Below, one piece after another: positions 1 to 8,668 of a stretch of DNA of 64,000 nucleotides. The stretch's first letter is position 1, and every line of letters starts with the position of its first letter. The notes beneath the pieces are model-generated. The model was not told the origin of the DNA. It saw only the letters and a list, made by a program, of their open reading frames with translations, and did not search any database. This stretch comes from Streptomyces sp. RPT161 (GTDB lineage Bacteria; Actinomycetota; Actinomycetes; Streptomycetales; Streptomycetaceae): NCBI RefSeq assembly GCF_027533845.1, contig NZ_JAPZVN010000003.1:248001-312000 (forward strand), given 5' to 3'. Both the position numbers and the translations under genes were made by a program.

Positions 1-277
1 AGCCGTAGGCGCGCCAGCCCGCCAGCGGTACCCGGTCGAGCGCCGCTTGTATCCGCCGCCAGGGGGTCCCGGCCCAGGGCTGGTCACCGCCGAAGGTGCT
101 GCGCACACGACGTGCGTCGACGCGGATCTCCCCCAGCGGATTTCCCGCGACGTACCATCGCTGCCCGCGCTCGTACACCACGTGGTCGCCGAGCAGGCCG
201 GAGCCCACCAGCTGGGCGACGACCGCGAGCGGGTCGAACCGGCCCTCGACCAGCGCCTCCCGGTAGCTGTCTGTCAC
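1..277 (-). CDS. Salicylate synthase (MbtI/Irp9-like), N-terminal part only
   Basis: Only the first 92 residues are in the window; the gene runs off the left edge. The predicted enzyme converts chorismate to salicylate, the aryl cap of phenolate siderophores. The fragment has the N-terminal pattern of MbtI/Irp9-type enzymes: a stretch reading YERGQRWYVAG, then GEIRVDARRV, then a segment ending GWRAYG, which corresponds to the family's GWxAFE/GWRAYG stretch. The GTG start at 277 overlaps the stop of the upstream NRPS (GTGA, 274-277), so translation is coupled. The chorismate-binding catalytic half is not visible. The family call rests on a short N-terminus plus the context of an aryl-carrier-protein NRPS. 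A salicyl-AMP ligase is not in the window and would be expected further left. Confidence 0.68.
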   Translation of the reverse strand, partial: MTDSYREALVEGRFDPLAVVAQLVGSGLLGDHVVYERGQRWYVAGNPLGEIRVDARRVRSTFGGDQPWAGTPWRRIQAALDRVPLAGWRAYG

Positions 278-3200
278 GATGCCGTCTCCCTCACGGTGAT
301 CGGTGCGGCGATGAGCTCGGCGACGTGGCGCGCGTTCTGCTCCTCGATGCAGCTGAAGTGGTTGCCTTCGATGTCGGTGACCTGCATGTCCCCGATGCAG
401 ACCGCGCGCCAGAAGGCGAGGGTCGTCTCGTCCATCCCCGGTGCGAAGCCGGACGCCCCGTTCGGGCGCAGGAAGCGGATGTCACCGGCGTACGGCGCTG
501 GGGTGAACCGCGCGGACAGGAAGCTCTGCCGGAAGACACGGAACATCGCGCCGACCATCTCCGCCGGCATCTGTTGGCCCGTCGCCTCGGAGGCGGCGCG
601 GGCGTACTGAACGAATCGTTCCTCCCGGGTGTGGGCTTCGAGGCTTCGGAAGTAGGCGGCGACACGGTCCAGTTCGGGGTCACCTCCGACCTCGGCCAGG
701 GCGCCCTTGGGCACCCGTCCGTCGTGGCCCTCGACCACCTTCATGAAGGCGCGGACCATGGCGTCGGTGTCGACTTCGCCGAAGCCGGTCTGCTGCAGAG
801 AGATGTGAAGGTTGGGAATGAAGAGCATCTCGATCATCACGTCGTCCTCGACGTCGATCACCACGGGGTGGCTGCTCACCAGGATCAAGTCCTCGACCAG
901 TACGCCCCGTTCGTCCAGCCGCCGGGCCACTTCGGCGGCGAACAGGCCGCCCAGGCAGTAGCCGATCAGCTGGAAGCGGGTATGTCCCTCGGCCAGCAGT
1001 CGCTCGGCGTAGTCGTCGGCCAGCCGCTCGACCACCTCGGCCGGATCGAGCGAGGTGTAGGCCTCGGTGTCGTCGATGACGATTCCGAGCACCGGGCCGA
1101 GGTCCTGTGCGACCAGTTCCTTGGCCAGCGGCCGGAAGCAGTCCATCGTGCCGAGCCCGGCGTGGAACAGCACCCGCACCGGGCCGTCTCCACCGGTGCT
1201 GAAAGGCACCAGAACGGCGTTGCTGGAATCGGCGCGTCGCCCGGCAGGAGCGGCTGCGCGTATCTCCGGGCGTGCACGCAGGAATCGGCTCAGCGCCTCG
1301 ACGGTGGGATGGTTGAGCAGTTGGCGCAGCAGCGTGTCGAACGGTACGTCGGCGGCTTCCGGCAACTCCTCGCGCAGGCGTCCGGCCATCCTGGCCATGA
1401 TCAGGGAGTCGGCGCCGAGGTCGTAGAAGTTCTCGGTGCGGCCGATCCGGCCGACGGCCAGGGCGGCTGACCACAGCTCTGCGAGCTGGGCCTCGAAGGG
1501 GTCGGCGGGTTCGTCAGCGCGCGCCGCACGGATGCCGCCGACCGACGCGGGCCGCCAACCCTGCAGCGTACGGCGGTCGATCTTGCCGTTGCCGGTGAGC
1601 GGGAGCGCGTCGACGATCTGCAGGTGTGACGGGAGCATGTGGGACGGGAGGCGAGCGGCCAGATGGCGCAGCAGGTCCGCCTCGGTCACTGTTGCCCGGT
1701 CGGTCTTCAGGCGGGCGGCGAAGAGGTGGACGCCCTGAGGCGCGAGGGTGTGGTCGTCGGCGGGCAGGCAAAGCACGTTTTCGACGCCGGTGACCTTCGC
1801 CAGCAGTTCCAGCCACTGGTCCCGGTCGAGGTACGACGAGCCGTTCGTACGGCGGGGATCCTCGGGGGCGGTCATCATGAACGCCTGGGAGGCCAGGATC
1901 CACGGGTGTTCCCGGGTCGGCTCGGTCAGCACCAGCCACCCCCCGGGGGCGACCAGTTCGGCGAGCCGGGCGAGCGCCGCCTCGGTGTCGCGGGCGTTCT
2001 CCAGCACGCCCGCGGCCAGCACCACGTCGAAGGAGTTCGGTGCCAGACCCTGCGCGCGGTGGTCCGCGTCGACGTCGAAGACCCCGAAACGCACCCACGG
2101 ATGTGCGCCGAAGCGGTTGCGCGCCTCGGGCAGGAAGAACGGCGAGACGTCGGTGAACAGGTAGTCGGTCGCGAAGCCTTCGGCGAGCGTGGCGAGGACG
2201 CCCTCGGTGGTACCGCCGGTTCCAGCTCCCGCTTCGAGGACCCGCAGCGGGCGGCCCGCCGGGTGCTGCTCGGCGATGTGCCGGAAGAGCGAGGAGACGG
2301 CGCCGTTGAGGTAGCGGGCCATGCTGTGCTCGCGGTACAGCGCGTGGGCCGTGTCGAACTTCCCCTCGGGAAAGAGCAGTTCGACCGGGTCCTGCTCGCC
2401 GGTCAGCAAGGCGGGCAGCCGTTCGGCGTTGCGTCGCAGATAGGCGAGGAACTGCGGGGAGCCCAGCTCGTCCGTCCAGGCCGCGGAGACCTCCGCCCAG
2501 CGTTCGGCCGCCGCTTCCTCGTCGACGGGGCCGAGGTCGGCTTGCGCCAGCACCGCCCGCCAGCGCCCGACCAGCCACTCGTGGCGCGGGGCGATCGCGG
2601 CCCCCGCTGCCTCCACCTCGCGCAGCGCATGAGCCATCGAGGTGAGCACGGCCGTATCGAGTCGCTCGACATACGTCTCGACCTGTGCACGGGTCAGGCC
2701 CTCGGCGACCTCGTCCGCCAAGGCGCCCACCGGGGCGGGGACCTCGCCGCCGCTCCGGGCGGCGCGGGCGCACTCGGCCACCGCCAGCAGGCCGGTTTCG
2801 GAGCCGGAACCGTCCAGGACGACGCCCGCAGCGGCGACGGCCGGGTGCTCCAGCAGCGCGGCCTCGATCTCCCCGAGCTCGATCCGGTGGCCCCGGAGTT
2901 TGACCTGGGTGTCCTCCCGTCCGAGGAACTCGATTTCCCCGCCGGGCAGATAGCGGCCGAAGTCGCCGGTGCGGTACAGCCGTTGGCCGTCGTGCGGGTG
3001 GGTGATGAAGCGGTACGCCGTGGTCTCGTGGTCGCCGAGATAGCCCTCGGCGAGTCCCGCTCCGGAGATGTACAGCTCACCGACCGTCCAGACCGGGCAG
3101 TCGCGCAGCGCGGTGTCCAGCACTCGGAAGCCCTGGTTGGCGAGGGGTACGCCGTACGGGATGCTCCGCCAGTCCGGGGTCAGGCCGCTGTACGGGTGGT

Positions 3201-5664
3201 GGATGGACCAGATCGACGCCTCGGTGGCGCCGCCCAGGCTGATCACCCGCAGCCCGGGCAGGCGCCGGGTGATCGCGTCGGGCAGGGTGATCGGGATCCA
3301 GTCGCCGGAGAGCAGGGCAAGGCGCAGCGTGGGCAGCGCGATCCCCGGCTCGGTCTCCAGGTAGGTGGCGAGCATCTGCATCAGCGCGGGTACCGAGTTC
3401 CACACCGTCACGTCGTGCTCGGCGATCAGCGCGGCCCAGTGTGAGGGGTCGGCGCGTCGCCCGGCGTCCGGGTAGACCAGGGCGCCGCCCACCGCGAGAG
3501 GGCCGAAGATGTCGTAGACGGAGAGGTCGAAGCCGAGGTTGGCCAGACCCAGGACGCGGTCCTCACCAGTGACGCCGAAGCGGCGGTTGATGTCGGCGAT
3601 GGTGTTACCCGCGGCGCGGTGGCTGATCACCACGCCCTTGGGGCGTCCGGTGGAGCCGGAGGTGTAGATGACGTAGGCGGGTTGGTCCGGGTCGCCGCCG
3701 GTCGGCACGGTTGCCGGTGTGGTGGAGGGCAGTCGGTCCACCGCGATGATGTGCGTGCCTTCCGGCCAGTCGGCCTCCACCCAGGACTGGGTCAGCACGT
3801 GGCGTACCTCGGCGTCCGCGAGGATGGCGGCGCGGCGCAGCGGTGGCTGGACGGTGTCAACCGGCAGGTAGACGGCCTCGCAGAGCAGCGTCCCGAGTAC
3901 GGCCGTGACTTGTTCGACGCCCTTGTCCATGACGATCGCTGTGCGCTCCCCCGGCGTACAGCCGGCCGCGCGCAGAGCCTCGGCGACAGCGGTGGCCTGG
4001 CCTGCCAGTTCGCCGTAGGAGACAACGCCGTGCGGGCCGTACACCGCGGGTCGTTCCGGGGAGCGCGCCGCGTGGGCGAACACCGGCTGGTGCAGCAGGG
4101 TGTCGGGCAGGGGCGCCGCGGTGTCGTTGACTCGGCGGCGTTCCTGCTCCTGCCAGGCGGGCAGCGGGACGGACTCCCCGGCGTCCCAGGTCTCCTCGCT
4201 GGTGGCGAGGGCGCGCAGCAGCGCTTCGAAGGCGGCGTACATGTCGTCTACGACGCCTTCGGGGAAGACTCCTTCGCGGGTGTCCCAGTTGACCTGCAGT
4301 CCTTCGGTGTCGTCCATCGCCTGGCAGTCGATGAACACCTGCGGTGTCTGGGTGATGCCGAAGCCGCCCAGCCGACCGGAGACGTGGCGGCCGTCCTTGC
4401 CGTCGCCCAGACCGATGGCGCTGGTGAACACGATCGGCATGAGAGCGGCCTCGCGCCCGCGCCTGCGGGCGAGTTCACGCAGTACCTCGACTCCGGAGCA
4501 CAGCCGGTGGTCGAGGTCGTCGAAGAGCTGACCGCTGACCACCTTGGCGCGTTCGGTGAACGAGTTACCCGTGTTCCAGTCCACGGCCAGCGGGTTGACG
4601 GAGGTGAAGTCGCCGACGATCCGGTCGACGTCCGGGTGCAGCGGCAGTCGGCCCAGCACGGTGAGGTTGAGGGAGAAGCGGGACGTACGGGCCCACCGCT
4701 CGATCACGGCCGCGTAGGCGGCCAGGACGGCCGAGGACGGGGTGAGTCCGCGCCGTTGGGCACGCTGTTTGAACTGCTCCCAGGCGGAGCTGTCGAGCCT
4801 CAGGAAGCGGCGTCGGAAGCGAGGCTCCGACTGGCTGTCGGCCGTCGGCAGTTCCGGTGCGGGCGGAAGCTCGTCGATCCGGGCCCACCAGTAGTCCCTG
4901 TCGCGCTGGTAGCGGCTGCTCTCGCGCAACTGGCGTTCCGCCAGCAGGTAGTCGCGGAACCGGACACCCAGCTCAGGCAGTTCACAGGCAGGGGCCGCGT
5001 GCAGGGCCTCGAACTCGGCCAGTAGCAACCGGATGCTGGCCCAGTCCGCAATCAGGAAGTCCAAGGACAGGTGCAACACGGCGCGGTCGGGACATCGGCT
5101 GACCCGCAGGTCGAACAGCGGCCACCGGGTGGTCTCGTGCACCTGGTGGCCCAGTTCCTCCCGCACGGCGTCCAGCGCACTCTCGATCCGCTCGTTGTCC
5201 GCCTCCCGCAGGTCGGCCGCCGGAACGGACAGGTGGGGGACGCTCGGCAGGACCCTCTGGGAGCCGTCGGCCTCGATGACGGCCCGCAGCATGTCGTGGC
5301 GGTCGATGAGCCGGTTCCACGCCGCCTCGACGCGCTCCGGGTCGAGGTCGGGGTAGTTCACCTCCAGGTAGACGTGGCAGGCGACCCCGCCGTAGCCGAA
5401 GGCGTCATTGCGCCCGAGGAGGTATGCGGCCTGGACGTCGGTGAGGGGGAACGGCTCGTGTGCGGCCCGCGGTGCGGGCGTGATGACGGTCGGGGTGCTC
5501 TCGGCCCGCAGGTGTTCGATGACGGCGGACTTCGCGCTCCGCAGCGCGTCGCGCTGCTGCGGGGTGAGGGCGCCCTTGGGAGCCCGGTAGCGCAGTTCAC
5601 CGGACTCCTCCCACAACGTCACTCCGCTGCGGCGTAGTTCGGCGATCAGCTCTGCTGGGCTCAT
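274..5664 (-). CDS. NRPS, docking-Cy-A(MT)-PCP-TE, terminal Cys module (PchF-like)
   Basis: This 1796-residue protein is the last assembly-line module. An N-terminal TubC-type docking domain (1-52) is followed by a heterocyclization domain with motif DFLIADWAS (DxxxxDxxS, about 205) and an A domain (YTSGSTGRPKG about 670). The A-domain pocket reads like cysteine (FDLSVYD, VWNSVPAL, LLSGDW, LGGATEASIW). A SAM methyltransferase (EAGAGTGGT about 1145) is inserted before the final A motif (NGKID about 1360). A PCP (GADSL about 1418) and a thioesterase whose nucleophile elbow reads GYCLGG (about 1568) complete it. It should add, cyclise and methylate a third Cys and release the chain. The ATG at 5664 was chosen because the docking domain begins there; the open frame upstream is low-complexity shadow. 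The stop overlaps the salicylate synthase start. Confidence 0.93.
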   Translation of the reverse strand: MSPAELIAELRRSGVTLWEESGELRYRAPKGALTPQQRDALRSAKSAVIEHLRAESTPTVITPAPRAAHEPFPLTDVQAAYLLGRNDAFGYGGVACHVYLEVNYPDLDPERVEAAWNRLIDRHDMLRAVIEADGSQRVLPSVPHLSVPAADLREADNERIESALDAVREELGHQVHETTRWPLFDLRVSRCPDRAVLHLSLDFLIADWASIRLLLAEFEALHAAPACELPELGVRFRDYLLAERQLRESSRYQRDRDYWWARIDELPPAPELPTADSQSEPRFRRRFLRLDSSAWEQFKQRAQRRGLTPSSAVLAAYAAVIERWARTSRFSLNLTVLGRLPLHPDVDRIVGDFTSVNPLAVDWNTGNSFTERAKVVSGQLFDDLDHRLCSGVEVLRELARRRGREAALMPIVFTSAIGLGDGKDGRHVSGRLGGFGITQTPQVFIDCQAMDDTEGLQVNWDTREGVFPEGVVDDMYAAFEALLRALATSEETWDAGESVPLPAWQEQERRRVNDTAAPLPDTLLHQPVFAHAARSPERPAVYGPHGVVSYGELAGQATAVAEALRAAGCTPGERTAIVMDKGVEQVTAVLGTLLCEAVYLPVDTVQPPLRRAAILADAEVRHVLTQSWVEADWPEGTHIIAVDRLPSTTPATVPTGGDPDQPAYVIYTSGSTGRPKGVVISHRAAGNTIADINRRFGVTGEDRVLGLANLGFDLSVYDIFGPLAVGGALVYPDAGRRADPSHWAALIAEHDVTVWNSVPALMQMLATYLETEPGIALPTLRLALLSGDWIPITLPDAITRRLPGLRVISLGGATEASIWSIHHPYSGLTPDWRSIPYGVPLANQGFRVLDTALRDCPVWTVGELYISGAGLAEGYLGDHETTAYRFITHPHDGQRLYRTGDFGRYLPGGEIEFLGREDTQVKLRGHRIELGEIEAALLEHPAVAAAGVVLDGSGSETGLLAVAECARAARSGGEVPAPVGALADEVAEGLTRAQVETYVERLDTAVLTSMAHALREVEAAGAAIAPRHEWLVGRWRAVLAQADLGPVDEEAAAERWAEVSAAWTDELGSPQFLAYLRRNAERLPALLTGEQDPVELLFPEGKFDTAHALYREHSMARYLNGAVSSLFRHIAEQHPAGRPLRVLEAGAGTGGTTEGVLATLAEGFATDYLFTDVSPFFLPEARNRFGAHPWVRFGVFDVDADHRAQGLAPNSFDVVLAAGVLENARDTEAALARLAELVAPGGWLVLTEPTREHPWILASQAFMMTAPEDPRRTNGSSYLDRDQWLELLAKVTGVENVLCLPADDHTLAPQGVHLFAARLKTDRATVTEADLLRHLAARLPSHMLPSHLQIVDALPLTGNGKIDRRTLQGWRPASVGGIRAARADEPADPFEAQLAELWSAALAVGRIGRTENFYDLGADSLIMARMAGRLREELPEAADVPFDTLLRQLLNHPTVEALSRFLRARPEIRAAAPAGRRADSSNAVLVPFSTGGDGPVRVLFHAGLGTMDCFRPLAKELVAQDLGPVLGIVIDDTEAYTSLDPAEVVERLADDYAERLLAEGHTRFQLIGYCLGGLFAAEVARRLDERGVLVEDLILVSSHPVVIDVEDDVMIEMLFIPNLHISLQQTGFGEVDTDAMVRAFMKVVEGHDGRVPKGALAEVGGDPELDRVAAYFRSLEAHTREERFVQYARAASEATGQQMPAEMVGAMFRVFRQSFLSARFTPAPYAGDIRFLRPNGASGFAPGMDETTLAFWRAVCIGDMQVTDIEGNHFSCIEEQNARHVAELIAAPITVRETAS

Positions 5665-5732
5665 GCTTGTCTCGGCCTTCTGTCTGGTTGGGTCGCGGCG
5701 GAACGACGGCGGCTGAGGGGGGTCGCCATGGG

Positions 5733-6428
5733 TCATCCCTTCGGCACCGCGGCGGTGAAGGCGGCGCCGTGCAGCCTGTCGGGGTCCAGGTCGGCCTTGA
5801 GGCCGGCCAGTTCCACGCCGAGGAGCCCGGTCCGCGGCGCGGGTTCGACGGCAAGCCACCGGTCCCCGCCGATCAGCGCGTCGAAGCAGCGCCGGTCGGT
5901 ATCGGCCACCCCCATCCGGACCCGGGCGATGCCGTGAGCGCCGTTGGGGTGTACGACGTGTGCGGGGCGCTGCGGCGGGTCGTAGGCGGAGACGACGAAG
6001 GGCAGCCGGGAGGGGCGCGGGGCGAGGAACTGGTACCGGACGAGCTGGCCGTCCGGCCGGGTGCGCCGTCCCTTGACGACCCGCGAGAGGGGAACTCCCG
6101 CCGCGCGCAGCGTGGTCCGGGTCTGGTGCAGGGCCAACTCGTCCGTCTCCAAGGCGAGATCGCGCCATCCCTCGCCGGGCCGGGCCCAGCGCATGAGGCG
6201 CTCGCCCGCGCCCGGCCCGTAGGCGGCCCCGAGTGGCCACCGCAACAGGCGGAAGGCCGTGTGCAGTTGGAAGAACTCGATGAACGGCCCCTCGGCGAAC
6301 CACAGCAGCGCGTTGTGTGCCCGCGCGGGGTCGCTGCCGTACTCCACGGTGAATCCGAGTTCCGTGAAGTCCCTGACGAGGGCCCGGACGTCGTCGACCT
6401 TGTAGACGAGATGGCTGGTTCTCAGCAT
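5733..6428 (-). CDS. VOC/glyoxalase-like protein in metallophore operon
   Basis: A 231-residue protein with a glyoxalase-type N-terminus (HLVYKVDDVRALVRDF, then ELGFTVEYGS) and a second beta-rich repeat near HVVHPNGAHGIARVRMGV, as in the Glyoxalase_3-like branch of the vicinal oxygen chelate superfamily. VOC folds bind a divalent metal and catalyse isomerisation, lyase or dioxygenase steps, or act as binding or resistance proteins. The ATG at 6428 lies 7 bp inside the end of the upstream reductase-methyltransferase gene, so the two are translationally coupled, and the NRPS begins 68 bp downstream. Its role in the pathway is unknown. Tailoring, configurational editing or intracellular metal-complex binding are all possible. 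Confidence 0.75.
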   Translation of the reverse strand: MLRTSHLVYKVDDVRALVRDFTELGFTVEYGSDPARAHNALLWFAEGPFIEFFQLHTAFRLLRWPLGAAYGPGAGERLMRWARPGEGWRDLALETDELALHQTRTTLRAAGVPLSRVVKGRRTRPDGQLVRYQFLAPRPSRLPFVVSAYDPPQRPAHVVHPNGAHGIARVRMGVADTDRRCFDALIGGDRWLAVEPAPRTGLLGVELAGLKADLDPDRLHGAAFTAAVPKG

Positions 6429-8668
6429 GGTGCGGTCCTTGCGGCGAAGAGGCGCTGGCCCAGTGGTGCCAGCGGATGGTCCTCGCCGGGCAGCGTGAGC
6501 ACGTTGTCGATACCGGCGTCGCCGAGTACGTCCAGCCACTGGCGGCGCGCGAGGAAGGTGGTGCCCGAGTCGAGGCGGGTGTCTTGGGGGGCGGTCATCA
6601 TGAACGCCTGCGAGATGAGGATCTCCAGGTGCTCCCGGGCCGGTTCGGTGATCAGCAGCCAGCCGCCGGGGACCAGCAGCTCGACCAGGCCGCGGACGGT
6701 CGTGCCGGTGTCCCGCGCGTTGTTCAGTACACCGGCTGCGATGACGACGTCGGCGGAGCCCGACGCGTACCCCTGGGCGCGGGGGTCCCGGTCGATGTCG
6801 AACAGGTCGAAGTGGATCCACGGGTGCCGCGCGAAACGCTCGCGGGCCGGGGCGAGGAAGAACTTCGAGACGTCCGTGAAGAGGTAGTCGGCTCTCACGC
6901 CGCCCTCGGCCAGCGCCGCGGTCACCGCTTCGGTGGTCGCGCCCGTTCCCGCCCCGACCTCGACGATGCGCAGCGGGCCCGGCCCCGGATGCCCCGCGGC
7001 GACGGCGCGTACCGTGGCCGCGACCGCGGTGTTGAGGTATCGGGCTGTGACGGTGTCGCGGTAGACGGAGTCAGCCAGTGCCGAGCGGCCTTCGGGGAAG
7101 AGCAGGAGCGCGGCCTGCTGCTCGCCGGTCATCAGCTGGGGCAGACGTTGCGCGTTGCGCCGGAGGTAGTCGATGAATTCGGGCGGCCCCAGTCGGCCGG
7201 TCCACGATTCGGCGGCCAGGTCCCATGCTCGGCTGGTGGCGGCCTCGTCGACCATGCTGGTGGAGCGGAACACGTCGCCCTCGCGCTCGACCAGGCCGTG
7301 CTCCACCAGCTCCCGGAGCCAACGCTCGATCAGCCAGTGGTGCGCGGGTGCCACACTTCCCGCGGTGAGGATCTCCGGCATGCCGCGGCCCGACTCGTCC
7401 AGCCCCTGGGTTTGCAACGTGAGCAGCACCGAGGACAGTACGGCTTCGTCAAGGCGCTTCACGAAGGCCTCGACGTGGTCGGCGGTGACTCCGCACACCT
7501 GCGCCTCCGCGCTGGTCACCGCCTGGGCGACGACGCCGTGCAGGGTGGCGGGTGTGCGCTGCCGCCCGGTCGGGCCACGTCCTGCCCCGACAGCGGCCAC
7601 GGCGGCGGCCAGGTCGCCGACCGACACCGGCTGGTGGACCTGCTGGGGGCGCAGTGCGGGATAGCCCAGCTGCGAGGTGACGTCCTGCCACATGCGGCAC
7701 AGCGTCAGGTGATACTGGTCGGGGCGCTCGCCGCCGGGCTCCCCCAGGATGGCGGCACGCAGCGCGAGCAGGTCGCCGCCGATCGCGGCGGGCCACAGCT
7801 CACCCAACACCTGGCGGTACCCCGGCTGTTGGGACGGCCCCAGAACGGTCGTGCTCGGCTCCCCCAGATGATCCGTGCCGGGCCCCGTGAAGTCGAAGTG
7901 GTTCTTGGCCGCATCGGGGATGTGCAGGCGCGGGCTCCAGGTGACCGGGCCGTGCGTGTCGCCGAGGGTGAGCCTGCCGCCCGCCGTACCGATGGTCGCC
8001 TGGTGCAGAAGGGGCAGATGGTTGTCGGGGTCGGCGGGATCGACCTGGTTGTGTACGCGCAGGGTGAGCGGCACGCCCCCGATCTGCCCGGTCAGAACGG
8101 AGAACGGGCCGTCGGCGCCGTCCGCCACATCCACCCGCCATGGTCGTACCGCCCCCAGCGCGTCGCCGAGGATGTGGAGCAGCGGGAAGGCGACCTGCAC
8201 CGAGCAGGCCGCGTCCACGTGGACGGCCGACTGCCGGGCGAGCAAGGCGCGGGCCGCCGCCGTGAACCCACGCACGGCAGGCAACCGGGCGTACAGGTCG
8301 CCGACCCGGAAGTGGACACCCCGGCGGCGTGCCTCGCGCAGGCACGCGACCAGGTCGTCGTGGTGCACCGGCTGCTCCTGCAACACGTTGACGCCGCTGC
8401 GGATCAGACGCAGTGCCAGCTCGGTGCCCACCCCGCCCATCACCCCGGAGCGCAGGACGACGCAGGCCAGGTCGGTGCGGTCGGGCAGGTCCGCGGGGTC
8501 GGTGAACAGCGGGACGCCGTAGCGCTCGGCGCACGCGACCGAACGCCCGCTGCCCTTGGCGAGCACACCGATGACCTCGAACTCCTCCGGCAGCGCGGCG
8601 AGCGCGGACAGGTAGAACTGGCCGAACGTCGTCCCGCACACGATCACACGCAGCCTGCGACCGTTCAC
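6422..8668 (-). CDS. Thiazolinyl imine reductase fused to SAM methyltransferase
   Basis: A 748-residue two-part protein. Residues 1 to about 390 match the PchG/Irp3/YbtU family, which uses NADPH to reduce one thiazoline to a thiazolidine while the intermediate is carrier-bound: a Rossmann start (RLRVIVCGTTFGQFYL), then VLQEQPVHHDD. Residues about 395-748 are a methyltransferase closely resembling the one embedded in the downstream NRPS A domain, including the helical lead-in (YLRRNAQRLP, MTGEQ), SAM motif EVGAGTGATT (about 573), DYLFTDVS and QAFMMTAP. The GTG at 8668 overlaps the preceding stop (GTGA). Known family members are reductase only and about 350 residues, so the fusion suggests sequential reduction and N- or C-methylation. 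Confidence 0.88.
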   Translation of the reverse strand: MNGRRLRVIVCGTTFGQFYLSALAALPEEFEVIGVLAKGSGRSVACAERYGVPLFTDPADLPDRTDLACVVLRSGVMGGVGTELALRLIRSGVNVLQEQPVHHDDLVACLREARRRGVHFRVGDLYARLPAVRGFTAAARALLARQSAVHVDAACSVQVAFPLLHILGDALGAVRPWRVDVADGADGPFSVLTGQIGGVPLTLRVHNQVDPADPDNHLPLLHQATIGTAGGRLTLGDTHGPVTWSPRLHIPDAAKNHFDFTGPGTDHLGEPSTTVLGPSQQPGYRQVLGELWPAAIGGDLLALRAAILGEPGGERPDQYHLTLCRMWQDVTSQLGYPALRPQQVHQPVSVGDLAAAVAAVGAGRGPTGRQRTPATLHGVVAQAVTSAEAQVCGVTADHVEAFVKRLDEAVLSSVLLTLQTQGLDESGRGMPEILTAGSVAPAHHWLIERWLRELVEHGLVEREGDVFRSTSMVDEAATSRAWDLAAESWTGRLGPPEFIDYLRRNAQRLPQLMTGEQQAALLLFPEGRSALADSVYRDTVTARYLNTAVAATVRAVAAGHPGPGPLRIVEVGAGTGATTEAVTAALAEGGVRADYLFTDVSKFFLAPARERFARHPWIHFDLFDIDRDPRAQGYASGSADVVIAAGVLNNARDTGTTVRGLVELLVPGGWLLITEPAREHLEILISQAFMMTAPQDTRLDSGTTFLARRQWLDVLGDAGIDNVLTLPGEDHPLAPLGQRLFAARTAPC

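Noticed and set aside
112-1470. Long plus-strand open frame opposite the terminal NRPS
   Set aside because: Antisense shadow caused by GC-rich third positions; low-complexity Arg/Gly/Asp-rich text with no family motif.
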